Translations under genes and position numbers: made by a program
The notes under the pieces: model-generated
The model's input: the letters and a program-made list of their open reading frames with translations, nothing else
What the model was told of the DNA's origin: nothing
Databases searched by the model: none
Part shown: positions 41,857 through 51,819 of the stretch, one piece after another
Numbering within the stretch: position 1 is the first letter of the stretch
How the letters are laid out: the number at the start of each line of letters is the position of its first letter
Source: Agarophyton chilense
Taxonomy: Eukaryota > Rhodophyta > Florideophyceae > Gracilariales > Gracilariaceae
NCBI GenBank assembly: GCA_030374765.1
Contig: JARGXX010000024.1
Location: 1 to 62,622, forward strand
Reading direction: 5' to 3'
DNA: 62,622 bases

Positions 41857-43678
41857 TTATCCAATAGACGTGCGAGCACGCAGGTTCGCAAGAAGCTGTG
41901 CGCGATCACCCTCAACTTGGTCCACGGGAAAGCCCGCATCTAAGAGGAACTGCCTCAGCGGATCCAAGCCTGGATCTTCGACCGGCACTGCTCTCGGTTG
42001 TTGGGTAAACCCACGAGAGTACTCTTGAGCAACTCCCGCCGCTGCGGATTGATCGACGGAAGTCGCTACGCCTGCCAGCTCTGGCTCGTCCTCGTAACGG
42101 AGTTCAGCCTCAGCTTCCGGCGCTTCCTCATACGGTTCCTCTCCGTTCTCGGATGGAGTAGCATCGTACACGTATCCAGTAAGCTGGTTCGGTGGCATGT
42201 CACGCGGGTTCTCCCGAAGAAAGCGAGCCTGCTCGGAGGTGATCAACTGGCGCGTCCAGGGGTCGTACCAAACGAAATCTCCAGCACTTTCTGTTCGTCC
42301 AGGAGAATGGTCATAGTGTCTTGCACGGGTTCCGCGAGCAGATTGATCAGCTGGCACTCCAGACCATTCGACACTGTCGATTACATCTACGAGATGGAGG
42401 AAGTCGGCATGGTTCGCACGGGATCCCAGGACAAGGGAAAGATCGAGTTCTCTCGCATACTTTCGCGCTGTGGGCGACATGTACCAAACTCTAAAGGTAT
42501 CATAAGCATCCCACAGGAGGAAGACGGCCATATTGGCGATAAATTCGGTATAAACCACCGTCCAATATCCCGAGAACGGGTCGTTAACCAACGCGGACCC
42601 GATGTAGGAGATCGCCGGTGGAAGCTCCACAGGGCAACCACGAGGACTCTCGATCGCCGCCCAATGCTCCGGAATACCGATGTAGCGCCCGAAGCGCGCG
42701 TTCCGCCGGATGCGGTCAATCTCGATCATTTGATACGGCACCAAATAGCCCAAACGTGATCGAGTACGACGTTCCCAACGGGGATAAACCCAATAGGGAA
42801 TGTCACGCTTTCGAAGGAAGCGGAACTCCCCACGGAGAAGAGGTTGCTGAAAGAAGAGAGCTGCATCACGCACACCGCGCACACCGCGCCAACCGCTAAC
42901 ATCGACTTCAACGAGTGTCTCGATACACGAGTAACCATCAACGTCGGTACGGGCTTTCCAGGTATCTAGTTCCCAGTCGTGCGGGAGGAGAACCGTACTG
43001 ATTAATTGATGAAGACGCTGGTAAATCAGCTTGGTGAACCGCGTACGGGCTTCGGATAAGATTTCCGTTGAATATCGCGTTGTCTGGCAAAGCAATATGG
43101 CTCGCCCAGTCGTTGCTATAAATCGCGTGTTTTGGAATACCGTCGGGGAAGTACCCGCCGTGTACATACTGTTTTATCAACGCGTCATCGCGGATAGCAA
43201 CTGGATCAAACCAGGGCGCTTGCGGGAAAGGTTCAATGTTGTCGAGAGGATCTCGTCCATAGAAATCCGCAGGGTGCGGGTAGCTTCGCTGAGCAAAACG
43301 AAAAGGAGCTCGAATCAAACCCGCAGAGGCGACGTAAGCCGCGTTCGGCATCGGAGCCACGGTTGGCTGAGATAACGGTACCGACCGGAATGCGGTGTAA
43401 GGTGTGAGGAACGAACGGTATGGACCGAGTTGAGCAGTAGACTGCGACGCAGAACCAGCAGTGTTTGACGGAGCCCTAGAAGGTACATCCTCAGAGGAGG
43501 GCTGAAACGGGTTGGACCCGGCGTTCGGATCCATCGCGAAAGATCGAGCTGAAGAGCGGTGAGGAACAGAATGCTGTTGAGAACTGTAAGAGTTGGTCGT
43601 GTGGCGAGGAATTCGTGATGACGATGAGTACCCGTAACACCGGTCCGGCTGCGCATAAACGCTTTTTGCGTCCCCCAT
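41857..43678 (-). pseudogene. Antisense ORF protein of chromovirus A (aORF-A), unknown family, one frameshift
   Basis: Starts at ATG 43678, 24 bp inside the 3' LTR boundary, and runs antisense to gag-pol. Frame one (43678-42938) and frame two (43167-41857) join by a one-base shift near 43,060, giving about 606 residues. The order is: a Ser/Pro/Gln-rich leader; APWFDPVAIRDDALIKQY; DWASHIALP; an Arg/Tyr/Trp-rich middle with RGEFRFLRKR, RLGYLVPYQMIEIDRI and RYIGIPEHWAAIE; ELPPAISYIGSA; SGYWTVVYTEFIANMAVFLL; DFLHLVDVIDSVEW; GDFVWYDPWTRQL; an acidic tail; and FLLDAGFPVDQVEGD near the end. All of these blocks recur in aORF-C. No signal peptide, furin-like site or convincing membrane anchor is seen, so it does not look like an envelope gene. 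Function unknown. Confidence 0.8.
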
Positions 43679-43692
43679 GGTTCGCGCTTAAC

Positions 43693-43702
43693 GAGGGGGG
43701 TA
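43693..43702 (+). promoter_or_regulatory. Polypurine tract of chromovirus A
   Basis: GAGGGGGG followed by TA and then the LTR TG at 43703. This primes plus-strand DNA synthesis. The same G-run-TA-TG arrangement is found, inverted, in element C. Confidence 0.85.
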
Positions 43703-44369
43703 TGTAGTATTCTACTATGTCGGGGAATCCCATAGGATGATTTTTCGCGAAGTCGCGGTTGGAACTCATAAGTGAATGATGTCATCAAACTTGTGATATG
43801 AAACGGCACACCGCGTAGGATGCCAGGAGGCAGGGTACATTAGTGGAACACGTGGTATCACGAGTGGACTGGCTTGCAACGGCGCATGTAGTGGCGATCC
43901 ACGTGGCAGGTTTTACTACCCTTTGTAGCTAGACGTCCATTAGGGACCATACCCATACAGTGGTTTGGCTAAGTGGCTGACCACTGGGTATTATTTATAT
44001 ATTTATTTGGGCACTCACCCTGGCACACCGTATATAGTGCACCAGAGGTGAGCGCCGACTCCAAGTAAAGGAGACAACATGGGCATCATGACTATTCTGT
44101 TCCTCGCTTAGGATTCCTTAACCGGAGATCCGGACGAGCTATAATAGATAGTCAGCCCCCAACCACTTCACGAGCCGTCTCGTATCTACGTTCCCTCAAC
44201 GTTTTACAGTTGCACTGTTCACCCTCGCTGGCGAGTAGTGGCCTTACACCCCACTTCCAGCTCGCTGGTGTTGTAGCTCTACCACCCCTTTTACTTCGCC
44301 GCAAGCGACCCATCTGCAGTCCAAACGCTGTTGCAGGTGTCTGCTCTCTCCGTTAGAGCCGATACTATA
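43703..44369 (+). repeat. 3' LTR of chromovirus A
   Basis: 667 bp. The last bases are GATACTATA, where the 5' LTR has GATACTACA, so the terminal CA is mutated to TA. CACTA follows at 44370. Confidence 0.97.
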
Positions 44370-44374
44370 CACTA

Positions 44375-44515
44375 CACCGCGCTTATTACAAAGACACCGA
44401 CGTCTGGTGTCGTGTATGCAAGATCAAGTTCCCCGAAGCCGACGATCTCAAAGTTCATTACAGAAGTCTGTTTCATCATGCCATGGTCAGAATGAAGAAC
44501 AATACTGTTTTCTAG
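44375..44515 (+). pseudogene. C2H2 zinc-finger gene, 3' part, displaced by chromovirus A
   Basis: Reading on from the second CACTA copy in the register of the 5' part gives HRAYYKDTDVW, then the finger CRVCKIKFPEADDLKVHY, and RSLFHH with C-x2-C-x12-H-x5-H spacing, then a short basic tail and TAG at 44513. The spacing resembles U1-like/C2H2 fingers. Removing element plus one CACTA leaves an uninterrupted frame of 127 codons from 33431, or 147 with the predicted spliced start. Confidence 0.65.
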
Positions 44516-44950
44516 AAAGTTTGCGATATATACATCCAGTCTTAAAACCGTGATATAGGGCTTTACGCATTCCATGTATTACTTCACACTTTTATACCTT
44601 TGCCTCTGCCTACCACATATATATATATATTGGTCATTTTATCATTCGCACACCCTTCCCACTACAATACATCTTTCTGTCGTCGTTCTTTGACTTTTTT
44701 TCTTTGCTCTATTTTGGGTTGGTACTCTCTAGAGAATATCTACTACTTATGTCTCCTTGGGTTATAGCCACCCGCGCTGTGTTCCTTAACAAAATTTGAA
44801 GGGATATGACGTTTAACATTCCTATACTACAGGGGAGAAGATAGAAAAATCCAAAAGTTCTTTGCGGTTGCTCGTGTGATGCGTTTGAAATTTTTTAAGC
44901 TAAACGGAATTACTTTAGACTTTTATGCCAAACAAATTCGTTCTTCTGCA
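44516..44950. other. AT-rich 3' flank; nothing recognised
   Basis: Contains an (AT)n stretch at about 44,620-44,632 and no supported ORF. Probably the 3' UTR and downstream region of the interrupted zinc-finger gene. Confidence 0.4.
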
Positions 44951-45193
44951 TCAAGCGGCTTTCCATGGAGAGAATCCACTCTCATCAATTTTGAAGATCT
45001 GTTTGGGTGGTTCTATTTTGAACTGCTTAAACACTTGCGTGAGATGTGTATAGTGTTCTGCAAAAAGTCTCGAGAACATGTCCAGCTGTCGTGGTTTCTC
45101 CAACTGAGATCTTCGATTCAAATATACGTCAGAGTGCCGTCGCAAAAAGTTCCGACCAAAATCATTCCCGTGTTTCCTGTTGATGAAAAGCAA
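44951..45193 (-). pseudogene. Pogo/Tigger-type (Tc5-HTH, DDE_1) transposase fragment
   Basis: An 80-aa minus frame with NDFGRNFLRRHSDVYLNRRS (the 'G-x-x-W-l-x-x-F-l-k-R-h' end of a CENP-B/Tc5 helix-turn-helix), a connecting helix, and KIEPPKQIFKIDESGFS, the 'i-x-n-x-D-E-t-G-f' first catalytic Asp motif. Only this junction of the DNA-binding and catalytic domains survives. Confidence 0.65.
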
Positions 45194-46287
45194 TTATATC
45201 TTAGGTTCAAGTGAGAAAGGCTGTAAAAAAATGGTACAACGTCGGCGAAGCAGTTGCGTGAAAGAGGAGTTTTTTATGCGTAAACGACAAGACAGACTAT
45301 TTCGAAAGTGTTTCTTCTGGTCCTGAAAAGATTTGTTTACGGCTATTTGGTTTATATGTAACCAAGCTACTTTTTGCTTGTTGCTTGCGCTGAAAAGCGG
45401 AGTACGGTACATTTTGTGTCCAAGCGCAGTTTTGTATGAATGTTGTTGAGCTGCAAGGCTCCAGTTAAGCGTAGTGCAAGTTTGTTGAGCAACACCTGGT
45501 TTCGATGCAATTACACGTTTTCGTGTAATTTTGGCAACTCAAATGATGTATTGCGGATTTAGAGGGAGTCTTGGGGTCACGAGTGCGCTTTGCAAGTTCG
45601 GAAAATACCGCAGTTGACGACATGGTCGTTTTCCGTGGTAAAAAAACCCGCCAAATCTGATGGTGTCATTAGGGTTTGAATCATATGAGCCGTTTCGACT
45701 GTAGAGTAGTTATTGTACATGAGCGTTTCATATCCTTGGAAAGTATGGAGAAATATATTGAACAAAGCGAATTTATTTGGTCTACTTACCTACTTACCCC
45801 TGCTTTGGAGCACCCGATGATAGTGAATTGGGCGGCGGCGTGGACTTGTGTTGAATGGTAGTAAAGAGGTGTAGATGTCCTGGAGACTGTGTGAGAATGT
45901 TAGAGGTGCGGTGCGAAACGGTTGCGCGGAGCGCATGACTGCGAATTGGCGGAAAGCATGGCGACAACAACGGCTTTACGGCGGGGACGGAAGCGGGGGC
46001 AACGAAGGGGCAAGCGGCAGCGATGGACGACAGCGAGGGTTAAAATGGCGTTGACCCTGTAAGTTGCTCCTCGCAACACGAGACGGATTACCTTCGTACA
46101 GTACACGTAACCCTAGGCGTGTTTCTAGCAGATGAGAACATGACATGAAGATGGGCGAACAAATGGCACACACGTGTCCTCTTGTACCTCACGGAGGTGG
46201 CACGGGAGATGCAGCGCTTTCCGGCGGAAAGACGCACACGCACTTCTCCATCCGCCAGAGCAGCGCGAGGAATGCGAAGAGCGCGCG
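45194..46287. other. No recognisable gene
   Basis: Short frames only. The base composition changes from AT-rich to GC-rich near 45,840, marking the passage from transposon debris to the host gene cluster. Confidence 0.4.
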
Positions 46288-46733
46288 ATGGGCGCCGCCA
46301 GCACTGAGGCGTTGCGGCACGCACTGCGGCAGCGCGGGCTGCAGGCGTACGCGGCGCGCTTCGAGCAAGCCGCGCTACCGCCACACATGCTTCACTCGCT
46401 CACCAACCGCGAGCTTCGCGACGATCTGCACTTGGCTCCTCTCTCGCACCGTCGCGCCATTCTGCCCGTGCTAAGCGATCTTCGCGCCGCGCCAGCACTG
46501 CCTGACTTCGGGCGCGTGCTGGTGTATCTTTCTAACGTGCGTACGTTCCATTCGTGGTTGCGATTTGCCTTTCTGGCGTTGGTGCGATTGCACCCGTTGA
46601 GAGGCGACGGTTTGCTGCGTGGCGGCGCCCTGTGCGTCGCTTCGAGCCCGATCGCGTGGGCGTTGCGCTTGCCGCCCTCGCCGCCCTCGCTACATTATTT
46701 CCACGGAGAGAGACGACGTGGACCCAATGTTGA
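46288..46733 (+). pseudogene. SAM domain fused to DUF202 membrane domain, one frameshift
   Basis: From ATG 46288 (MGAASTEALRHALRQRGLQA) residues about 5-65 form a sterile-alpha-motif fold (YAARFEQAALPPHMLHSLTN, RELRDDLHL, HRRAILPVLSDL), usually a protein-interaction module. Then comes VLVYLSNVRTFHSWLRFAFL, matching the 'l-a-n-e-R-T-f-l-a-W-l-R' signature of DUF202. At about 46,575 the sense passes to another frame: VGAIAPVERRRFAAWRRPV and VGVALAALAALATLFP, a second membrane helix, ending TGA at 46731. Without the shift the ORF runs to 46920 in non-membrane-like sequence. DUF202 proteins are small membrane proteins of unclear function. Either this copy is damaged or an intron or sequencing error lies at the join. 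Confidence 0.7.
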
Positions 46734-47184
46734 CATTGCAATGCACGCTTCTGCCGCCCAAGTCGCCTCTCAATGTCAGTTTGAGCCTGTCAGTGCCGAC
46801 ATTCTTTCCGCTGTGCAACGCGACGTATCTTCGCAATTGTCTTTGCAGTGTACGCTCTTGCGCCGTGCCGTCTCTCCTCATCGGTGTACGTCGCATGCAC
46901 AGCAAAATATGTGGCTTTGAGCATTGTTCCTGCGGGAAGACGCGACGTACTCTCTTAATTGCGACTCAAATGTACGCTTCGGCGACGTGTGTCGTGGCGT
47001 ATCTCATCGTCGTTTCTGCGCTGTGAGCGTTGCGTTTTCGCTTCGAACGACGTCCACTGCATTGAGCTAAATACGGCCGCCTGGTCTCATCAACTCCGCC
47101 TCATGTCCATCTCTCCATCGTTGCAGACGCGGAACAAGCTTCTTATTGTTTCTAGCCGACCCATTCAGCTCATTTTCTAGCGTC
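46734..47184 (+). other. Intergenic, upstream of the tandem paralogues
   Basis: No gene supported. CATTTTCTAG at 47171-47180, four bases before the ATG of the next gene, resembles a 3' splice site, so a 5'-UTR intron is possible. Confidence 0.35.
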
Positions 47185-49104
47185 ATGGACCCCAATCCCG
47201 CCAACACTCGCCCTCTGGTGTCCCGCAAGCGCATCGAGCGTATTCTGGATACTATGACACGCACTCCGGCCCAAATTCTTGGCGAATGTCCTTTGCCACG
47301 TCTTCCGCCGCGCCGATTTCGACCATCCCCGATATCTTACGAAGCCGCGCTCGCTATCACGCAAAGCTATGGCAGCCCTTCCACATTGCTGGGGGAAGAA
47401 CCTCTCCCAAAGCACCTACCGCCGAGGAAGCCCAGAAGACAAGCACTCGTTCAAGACGATGAAGAGGCAGACACCACGCCGCCAAACAACAGCAAGAAGC
47501 GGGGTCGTCTCCAGAGCGATGGCGAGCGCCTAGCCACGCCGCCAAAGAAGAGAAAAAGGAGTACCTCTGTTCCTTCAACCTGCATCGCTCTTGCAAAGAG
47601 TGCCGCACCGTGCGATGAGCGACGCTTACCGCAAGTCGGCAACGCTCGGGAGCATGTCGCTAAGAATTCAGGGAGACAAAATTGTACCCGTTTGAAACGG
47701 GGGCTGGAGAGAGGTGGCGACCATGAAGAAGCGCGCCAACAGAAGGTCAGGCGCAAAGAGCACAGGCAGAAGCCAGATACAGCTCAAAAATGCTCTGGGG
47801 AACGAGAAGATACGATTCCTGACAAACAGAATCGTCGACCACCTCCTCTAGGCCCCTTTGCTTTCAGGTCTGTACCAGCAGACAAAATCTTGGCCGTACG
47901 TCAACGTAGGAAGGGAGCCGGGAGTGACGGATCTCCTTCCGGCGTGGAGAAGCAGAAGCTCAGGGAGAGAGCCGCCCGGAAACCAATGCTTAGGCCCGTG
48001 CCGGCTAGTGTTGTTTTAGGCGAGGCTGCATCAGCCGCCAAGAAGGCGCCTCAAAATAACCGAGACTCAAAGAAGGGCTACCAATGCGATGGCTCTTCTT
48101 CGAACACGGAAAGGCAGAGGGGAGGGGGTAACACCCCCCGAAAACCCATGCTGAGATCCGTACCGGTGGACGTCATTTTGGGGTCTGGAGCAGGCAAGTC
48201 TGCGCCCGTCGGGAAGATGGTGACCGGAAGTAACAGTCAGGTGAAAACCCCGCACCAACGTGATGGTGCTGCTTTCGGCGTAGGCATTGGAATGAGGAAC
48301 AATGCCCGGAACCCGATGCTAAGGTCCATCCCCGTTGACGCTGCTGTAGGGCCTGACAAACACAAGTCCAAGTTGCCTACAGTCGTCGGCGGGACACATC
48401 GAGGCATGAAGGGATCGGCATCACCAGCATTGGTGTCCGCCGCAGACCCGTTGCCGCAACCAGTTCACCAACCTGCCACGCAGGAGGAGCTTGGTTCTTT
48501 AGCGAAAAAACTAGAGCAACTGGCTGCAGAGCAACGAGAGCTGCTTGGTCATTTTGATACCCTCGACAAGCTCTGCAATTCTTTCTATTCAAAGAAAGCA
48601 CACAATGACTTCGAGGAGGTGGCAAGAAAGGCATTCGGCGTGCTTTTCAAATTCTGTCTGAAAAAGGAGACAGAGATGCGAGTGCGGAAACGCACAAATG
48701 GCGGGTGGCAGGAGGCTAGAAATCAAGCGCTGGCAAATTACAAATACCTTGCGCGACAGTTTGGATCGCAACGTATTCTAGAATTGGAGAAGATAGGACG
48801 GACGAGAACGGCTCGTTTTCTGTCCCATCAAGTGCGCAAGATTTATGTTCGTATATTCATCTTGCAGAGATGTTGGAACAGAGAACAGCGCATGGGCGAG
48901 AATGAAATGAAGTCTCTGATGAATTCCTTGCATCGCGAAGGGTCGTCGGCGGACATGAACAAAGCATTGTCGCAGAGGGAGACCGGATATATTGCAAATC
49001 TGTTGGACGACCATGCAAACATTGTTGGCTTACTCGACTCATTGATGTCTGATTGGAATGATGGGGACGATCAGGCCGGGTTTGAAATCACAATGCCATT
49101 CTGA
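47185..49104 (+). CDS. 639-aa basic repeat protein with helical C-terminus, uncharacterised (paralogue 1)
   Basis: ATG 47185 sits in a good context (GTCATGG). Residues about 15-80 contain RIERILDTMTRTPAQILGE and two copies of a LGE-x-PLP motif (ILGECPLPRLPP, LLGEEPLPKHLPP) around ISYEAALAI. A Lys/Arg-rich disordered middle holds four copies of a motif approximating (K)PMLRSVPVDxILG, at about residues 226, 265, 319 and 375 (AFRSVPADKILA, PMLRPVPASVVLG, PMLRSVPVDVILG, PMLRSIPVDAAVG). The last roughly 190 residues are helical (LAKKLEQLAAEQRELLGHF, YKYLARQFGSQRILELEK), ending GDDQAGFEITMPF. I know no family with these features. The downstream gene is a decayed tandem copy. Confidence 0.75.
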   Translation: MDPNPANTRPLVSRKRIERILDTMTRTPAQILGECPLPRLPPRRFRPSPISYEAALAITQSYGSPSTLLGEEPLPKHLPPRKPRRQALVQDDEEADTTPPNNSKKRGRLQSDGERLATPPKKRKRSTSVPSTCIALAKSAAPCDERRLPQVGNAREHVAKNSGRQNCTRLKRGLERGGDHEEARQQKVRRKEHRQKPDTAQKCSGEREDTIPDKQNRRPPPLGPFAFRSVPADKILAVRQRRKGAGSDGSPSGVEKQKLRERAARKPMLRPVPASVVLGEAASAAKKAPQNNRDSKKGYQCDGSSSNTERQRGGGNTPRKPMLRSVPVDVILGSGAGKSAPVGKMVTGSNSQVKTPHQRDGAAFGVGIGMRNNARNPMLRSIPVDAAVGPDKHKSKLPTVVGGTHRGMKGSASPALVSAADPLPQPVHQPATQEELGSLAKKLEQLAAEQRELLGHFDTLDKLCNSFYSKKAHNDFEEVARKAFGVLFKFCLKKETEMRVRKRTNGGWQEARNQALANYKYLARQFGSQRILELEKIGRTRTARFLSHQVRKIYVRIFILQRCWNREQRMGENEMKSLMNSLHREGSSADMNKALSQRETGYIANLLDDHANIVGLLDSLMSDWNDGDDQAGFEITMPF

Positions 49105-49260
49105 GGAATTGAATTCTGATTTTGTGTAAACCACTCTTGGTTGGCTCCGGTATGCCAAAAGAATGTGTACTTCAGCACATTCTACGCCGAGGCGAAGGAC
49201 AGGGAATGGTGTGATAGGGAATCCTCGCCGAGTGTGCGCCCAGCTTGCTCAACTTCGGCC

Positions 49261-51819
49261 ATGGCCATTCTCATTCCGAACTGTGGCTCGCCTTTGCGTC
49301 CCTCGCGCATCGAGGATATCCTCGAGGCCATGACGCGCACTCCCACTCAAATCCTGGGCGAGCCCCCGCTGTCGGCCCTTCCACTGTGCCCCTTCCGACC
49401 GCCCTGCACTTCTTATGAAGCTGCACTTGCCATCATGCGCAATTTCGTCGATCCCATCACCTTGCTTGGAGAATCCCCGCCTTCACAGCGACGACCAGCT
49501 TCCAAACACGCCGCCGAAGAGGCGCGAGAAAGGCCGCCAACATTCCGAAGAAAAGCGAGGCGGGTGTGCGCCTGAGCGTTGGTGAGAAGCTCAACGTGGA
49601 CCCTGTCAAACAGGGCAAATCGCTCAAGCTCACAGTCAGGCTTTCCAAAAAGACACCAACTGCATTCGGACCCGTTTCATCGAGTAGAAAGGAGGAAGGA
49701 GTTGCTGTCTGCTCCAAACCCGAAAGCGCCACAAAACCATCCGCAAAAGAACCATCCAAACAATCGCGGCGCCGAAAGGAAAAGTCGAGGCTCAGGTCTT
49801 CTCCCATCCCTCCTTCAGGGGCGATGGCCGTTCAGACCGCACTAAGGTCTTCACCAGCACCTGAGTCCGATTCAAAGCACGCGCGGAAACGAAAGGACCG
49901 CCCTGCGTTCAGGTTCTCTCCCGAACCACTTGCAGATACGAACGATGCGAGGAAGGTCATTGACAAATCAAGGTCCTCTGCCACGGTGGTGTCTGATAGG
50001 GAAGGGGATCGGAAAGACGCCGAACGACCCATGTTCGGTCCCCAGTGCCGTTCTCCGAGCTCAAGGACTCGCGGAAGAGTTCTGATAAGCTTAAGCTCAA
50101 GCGTTCTGCTGCAGAGTACTCTGACTCAAAGAAGAGCGACGGACGGAAGCCCAAGCTATCTCCCGCGGCTAGAGCAGGCATGAAGGATTCTAAGAGGAAA
50201 GGAGACAGGCAAAAATCGCACAAGTCGGCACTTCGTGAGAGCGAGTCGAAGGATTCTGCTTCCAGGTCCGCCAAGAAGCTTCCTTCCTCCGTCCCACTTC
50301 CTCGCCCTGTGGTTCGCATTCCCTGTTCCGAACCTGCTGCACCAAGGTCAACTACACCGAATTCGCGAAAATCGTGGGAGAAAGAGCGGCGTAACGAGCA
50401 TAGCGTTTCTCGGCGGAAGGAAAGTTCCGTGGAACGCAGTCGCCGTGATGACGCGGAGCTGTCACGCAGACGAAGAGAAAGCTCGGTTGAGGTAGCTTCG
50501 TCTCGCTCGGAGCCACGCGATACTGAAAAGCTGAGGAGTGGAATCGATGGTGATGGGTTTTGCAATGGGGATGAGGCTGTCTCTGGACAAGCTGAAAAGA
50601 AACGAGGCGCTGGCGGCGAAATCGATCACGCCCTGCTTCCTGACCATAAGAGGGAGCTCCCAAAGCGCAAGGAAAAAGAGCGAAGACAAGCCCAAGATCC
50701 TCAGAACAGTGTCGTCAGGGACAGTGACCTGGACAATGAAGCACTTCGAGACAAGGGCCGAGGGCGTGGAAGGAAGAAGTCCGCGAAGGCGATAGCTACC
50801 GTGAGAGCGAAAAATATCGTGATAGGGACTCTGTCAAAGAGCGTAAAAAACACAGAGATGTAAAACGGGATGGGGAACTCGGGAACGTGACCATCGAACA
50901 AGCCATCCGAGAACCTCAGACATCGTGGTTTGAAACGGGTGCCAGATAGGAATGACGAATTTGAGAATGAACGTGAACGAAAGTCAAAGCGGAAAGAACA
51001 AGGACAAAACTCCGAAATGGCCCAACGACTCTCCAAGGAACGAAAAGATACCCTCCATTCGAAAAGCCATCATCAGCTCCCTCCGAGAGGCCCTTTTGCG
51101 TTCAGGTCTGAACCAGCCGACAAGGTTTTGGCTAGAAACACTCACGATTCAAAGAATGGGCACCGAAGTGATGGCTCGCCATCCGATATCGAAAAGCAAA
51201 AGATGAAGGAGACCACCCCTCGCAAACCCATGCTCAGGTCGGTGCCAGCTAGCGCCATCGTAGAATCGAGAGGTGGCGAGTCTAAATCGAGTGAGGTTGC
51301 TGGTGCAGTGTTTCATAACACGACAGGATCGGCGTCACCAGGGTCAGTACATGCATCCGATCCGTTGCCACGGCCAACTCACCGCCCTCCCACAAAAGAG
51401 GAGCTTCGGCTTTTGTCGAGGAAACTAGAGCTCATGGCCACGGAGCAACGAGAGCTGCTGAGTCAATTCGACTCGCTCACCACTCCTTTGTGGTGGTTTC
51501 TAATCAAAATAGAAACACCTTGTTTTAAGACACGGCAAGAAAAGGATTTGGTGTATTTTTCAAATTCTGCCTGAAGGAGTCAGATATGCGAGTACTGAAG
51601 CGCTTAAATCGGGTGAACACTAGAGGAAAGAAGCGTTGACGAAATACAGACAACTTGCGCGACAATATGGATTACAACGCATCTCGGAGTTGGAGAAAAT
51701 AGGCGGATCTGTTGAACGACTATGACTATGCGTGCATTCCGTGCCTATTCGACACGTTGTGGTCTGACTGGACTGATGGGGATGATCCGGCTGGACCGGA
51801 GATTACAATGCCGGTTTGA
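49261..51819 (+). pseudogene. Paralogue 2 of the basic repeat protein, decayed and partly expanded
   Basis: ATG 49261 begins MAILIPNCGSPLRPSRIEDI and repeats the LGE modules (TPTQILGEPPLS, ITLLGESPP) and the YEAALAI box. The frame then shifts near 49,570 and again near 50,050-50,180 within a long Ser/Arg/Lys-rich stretch that has no counterpart of that length in paralogue 1 and carries degenerate LRSSP repeats. It realigns with AFRSEPADKVLA and PMLRSVPASAIV (about 51,090-51,260) and the LLSRKLELMATEQRELLSQF helix. It shifts again, loses about 80 codons of the helical region, and ends LWSDWTDGDDPAGPEITMPV, TGA 51817. The same start and end blocks as paralogue 1 show tandem duplication, now a pseudogene. 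Confidence 0.75.

Larger units (their letters stand above)
33674..44369 (+). mobile_element. Ty3/gypsy chromovirus A, full length (10.7 kb) with antisense ORF
   Basis: Complete element: 667-bp LTRs with TGTAGTAT...ATACTACA ends, candidate primer-binding site, gag, protease-RT-RNase H-integrase-chromodomain, a tandem repeat spacer, a roughly 600-codon antisense ORF, polypurine tract and 3' LTR, flanked by CACTA duplications. The LTRs differ at 7 of 667 positions, so insertion is fairly recent, yet pol has five in-frame stops. It sits in the coding frame of a zinc-finger gene. Confidence 0.97.

Noticed and set aside
42618..42899. Plus-strand frames inside the antisense ORF (for example 41998-42759)
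   Set aside because: Shadows of the conserved minus-strand protein; not conserved in the other elements.
41857..43678. Antisense ORF as a retroviral envelope gene
   Set aside because: Wrong strand for a spliced env, and no signal peptide, cleavage site or convincing membrane anchor in any of the three copies.
46619..47026. 135-codon plus frame downstream of the SAM-DUF202 gene
   Set aside because: Mostly overlaps the SAM-DUF202 region in another frame, with no domain. Kept open by base composition.
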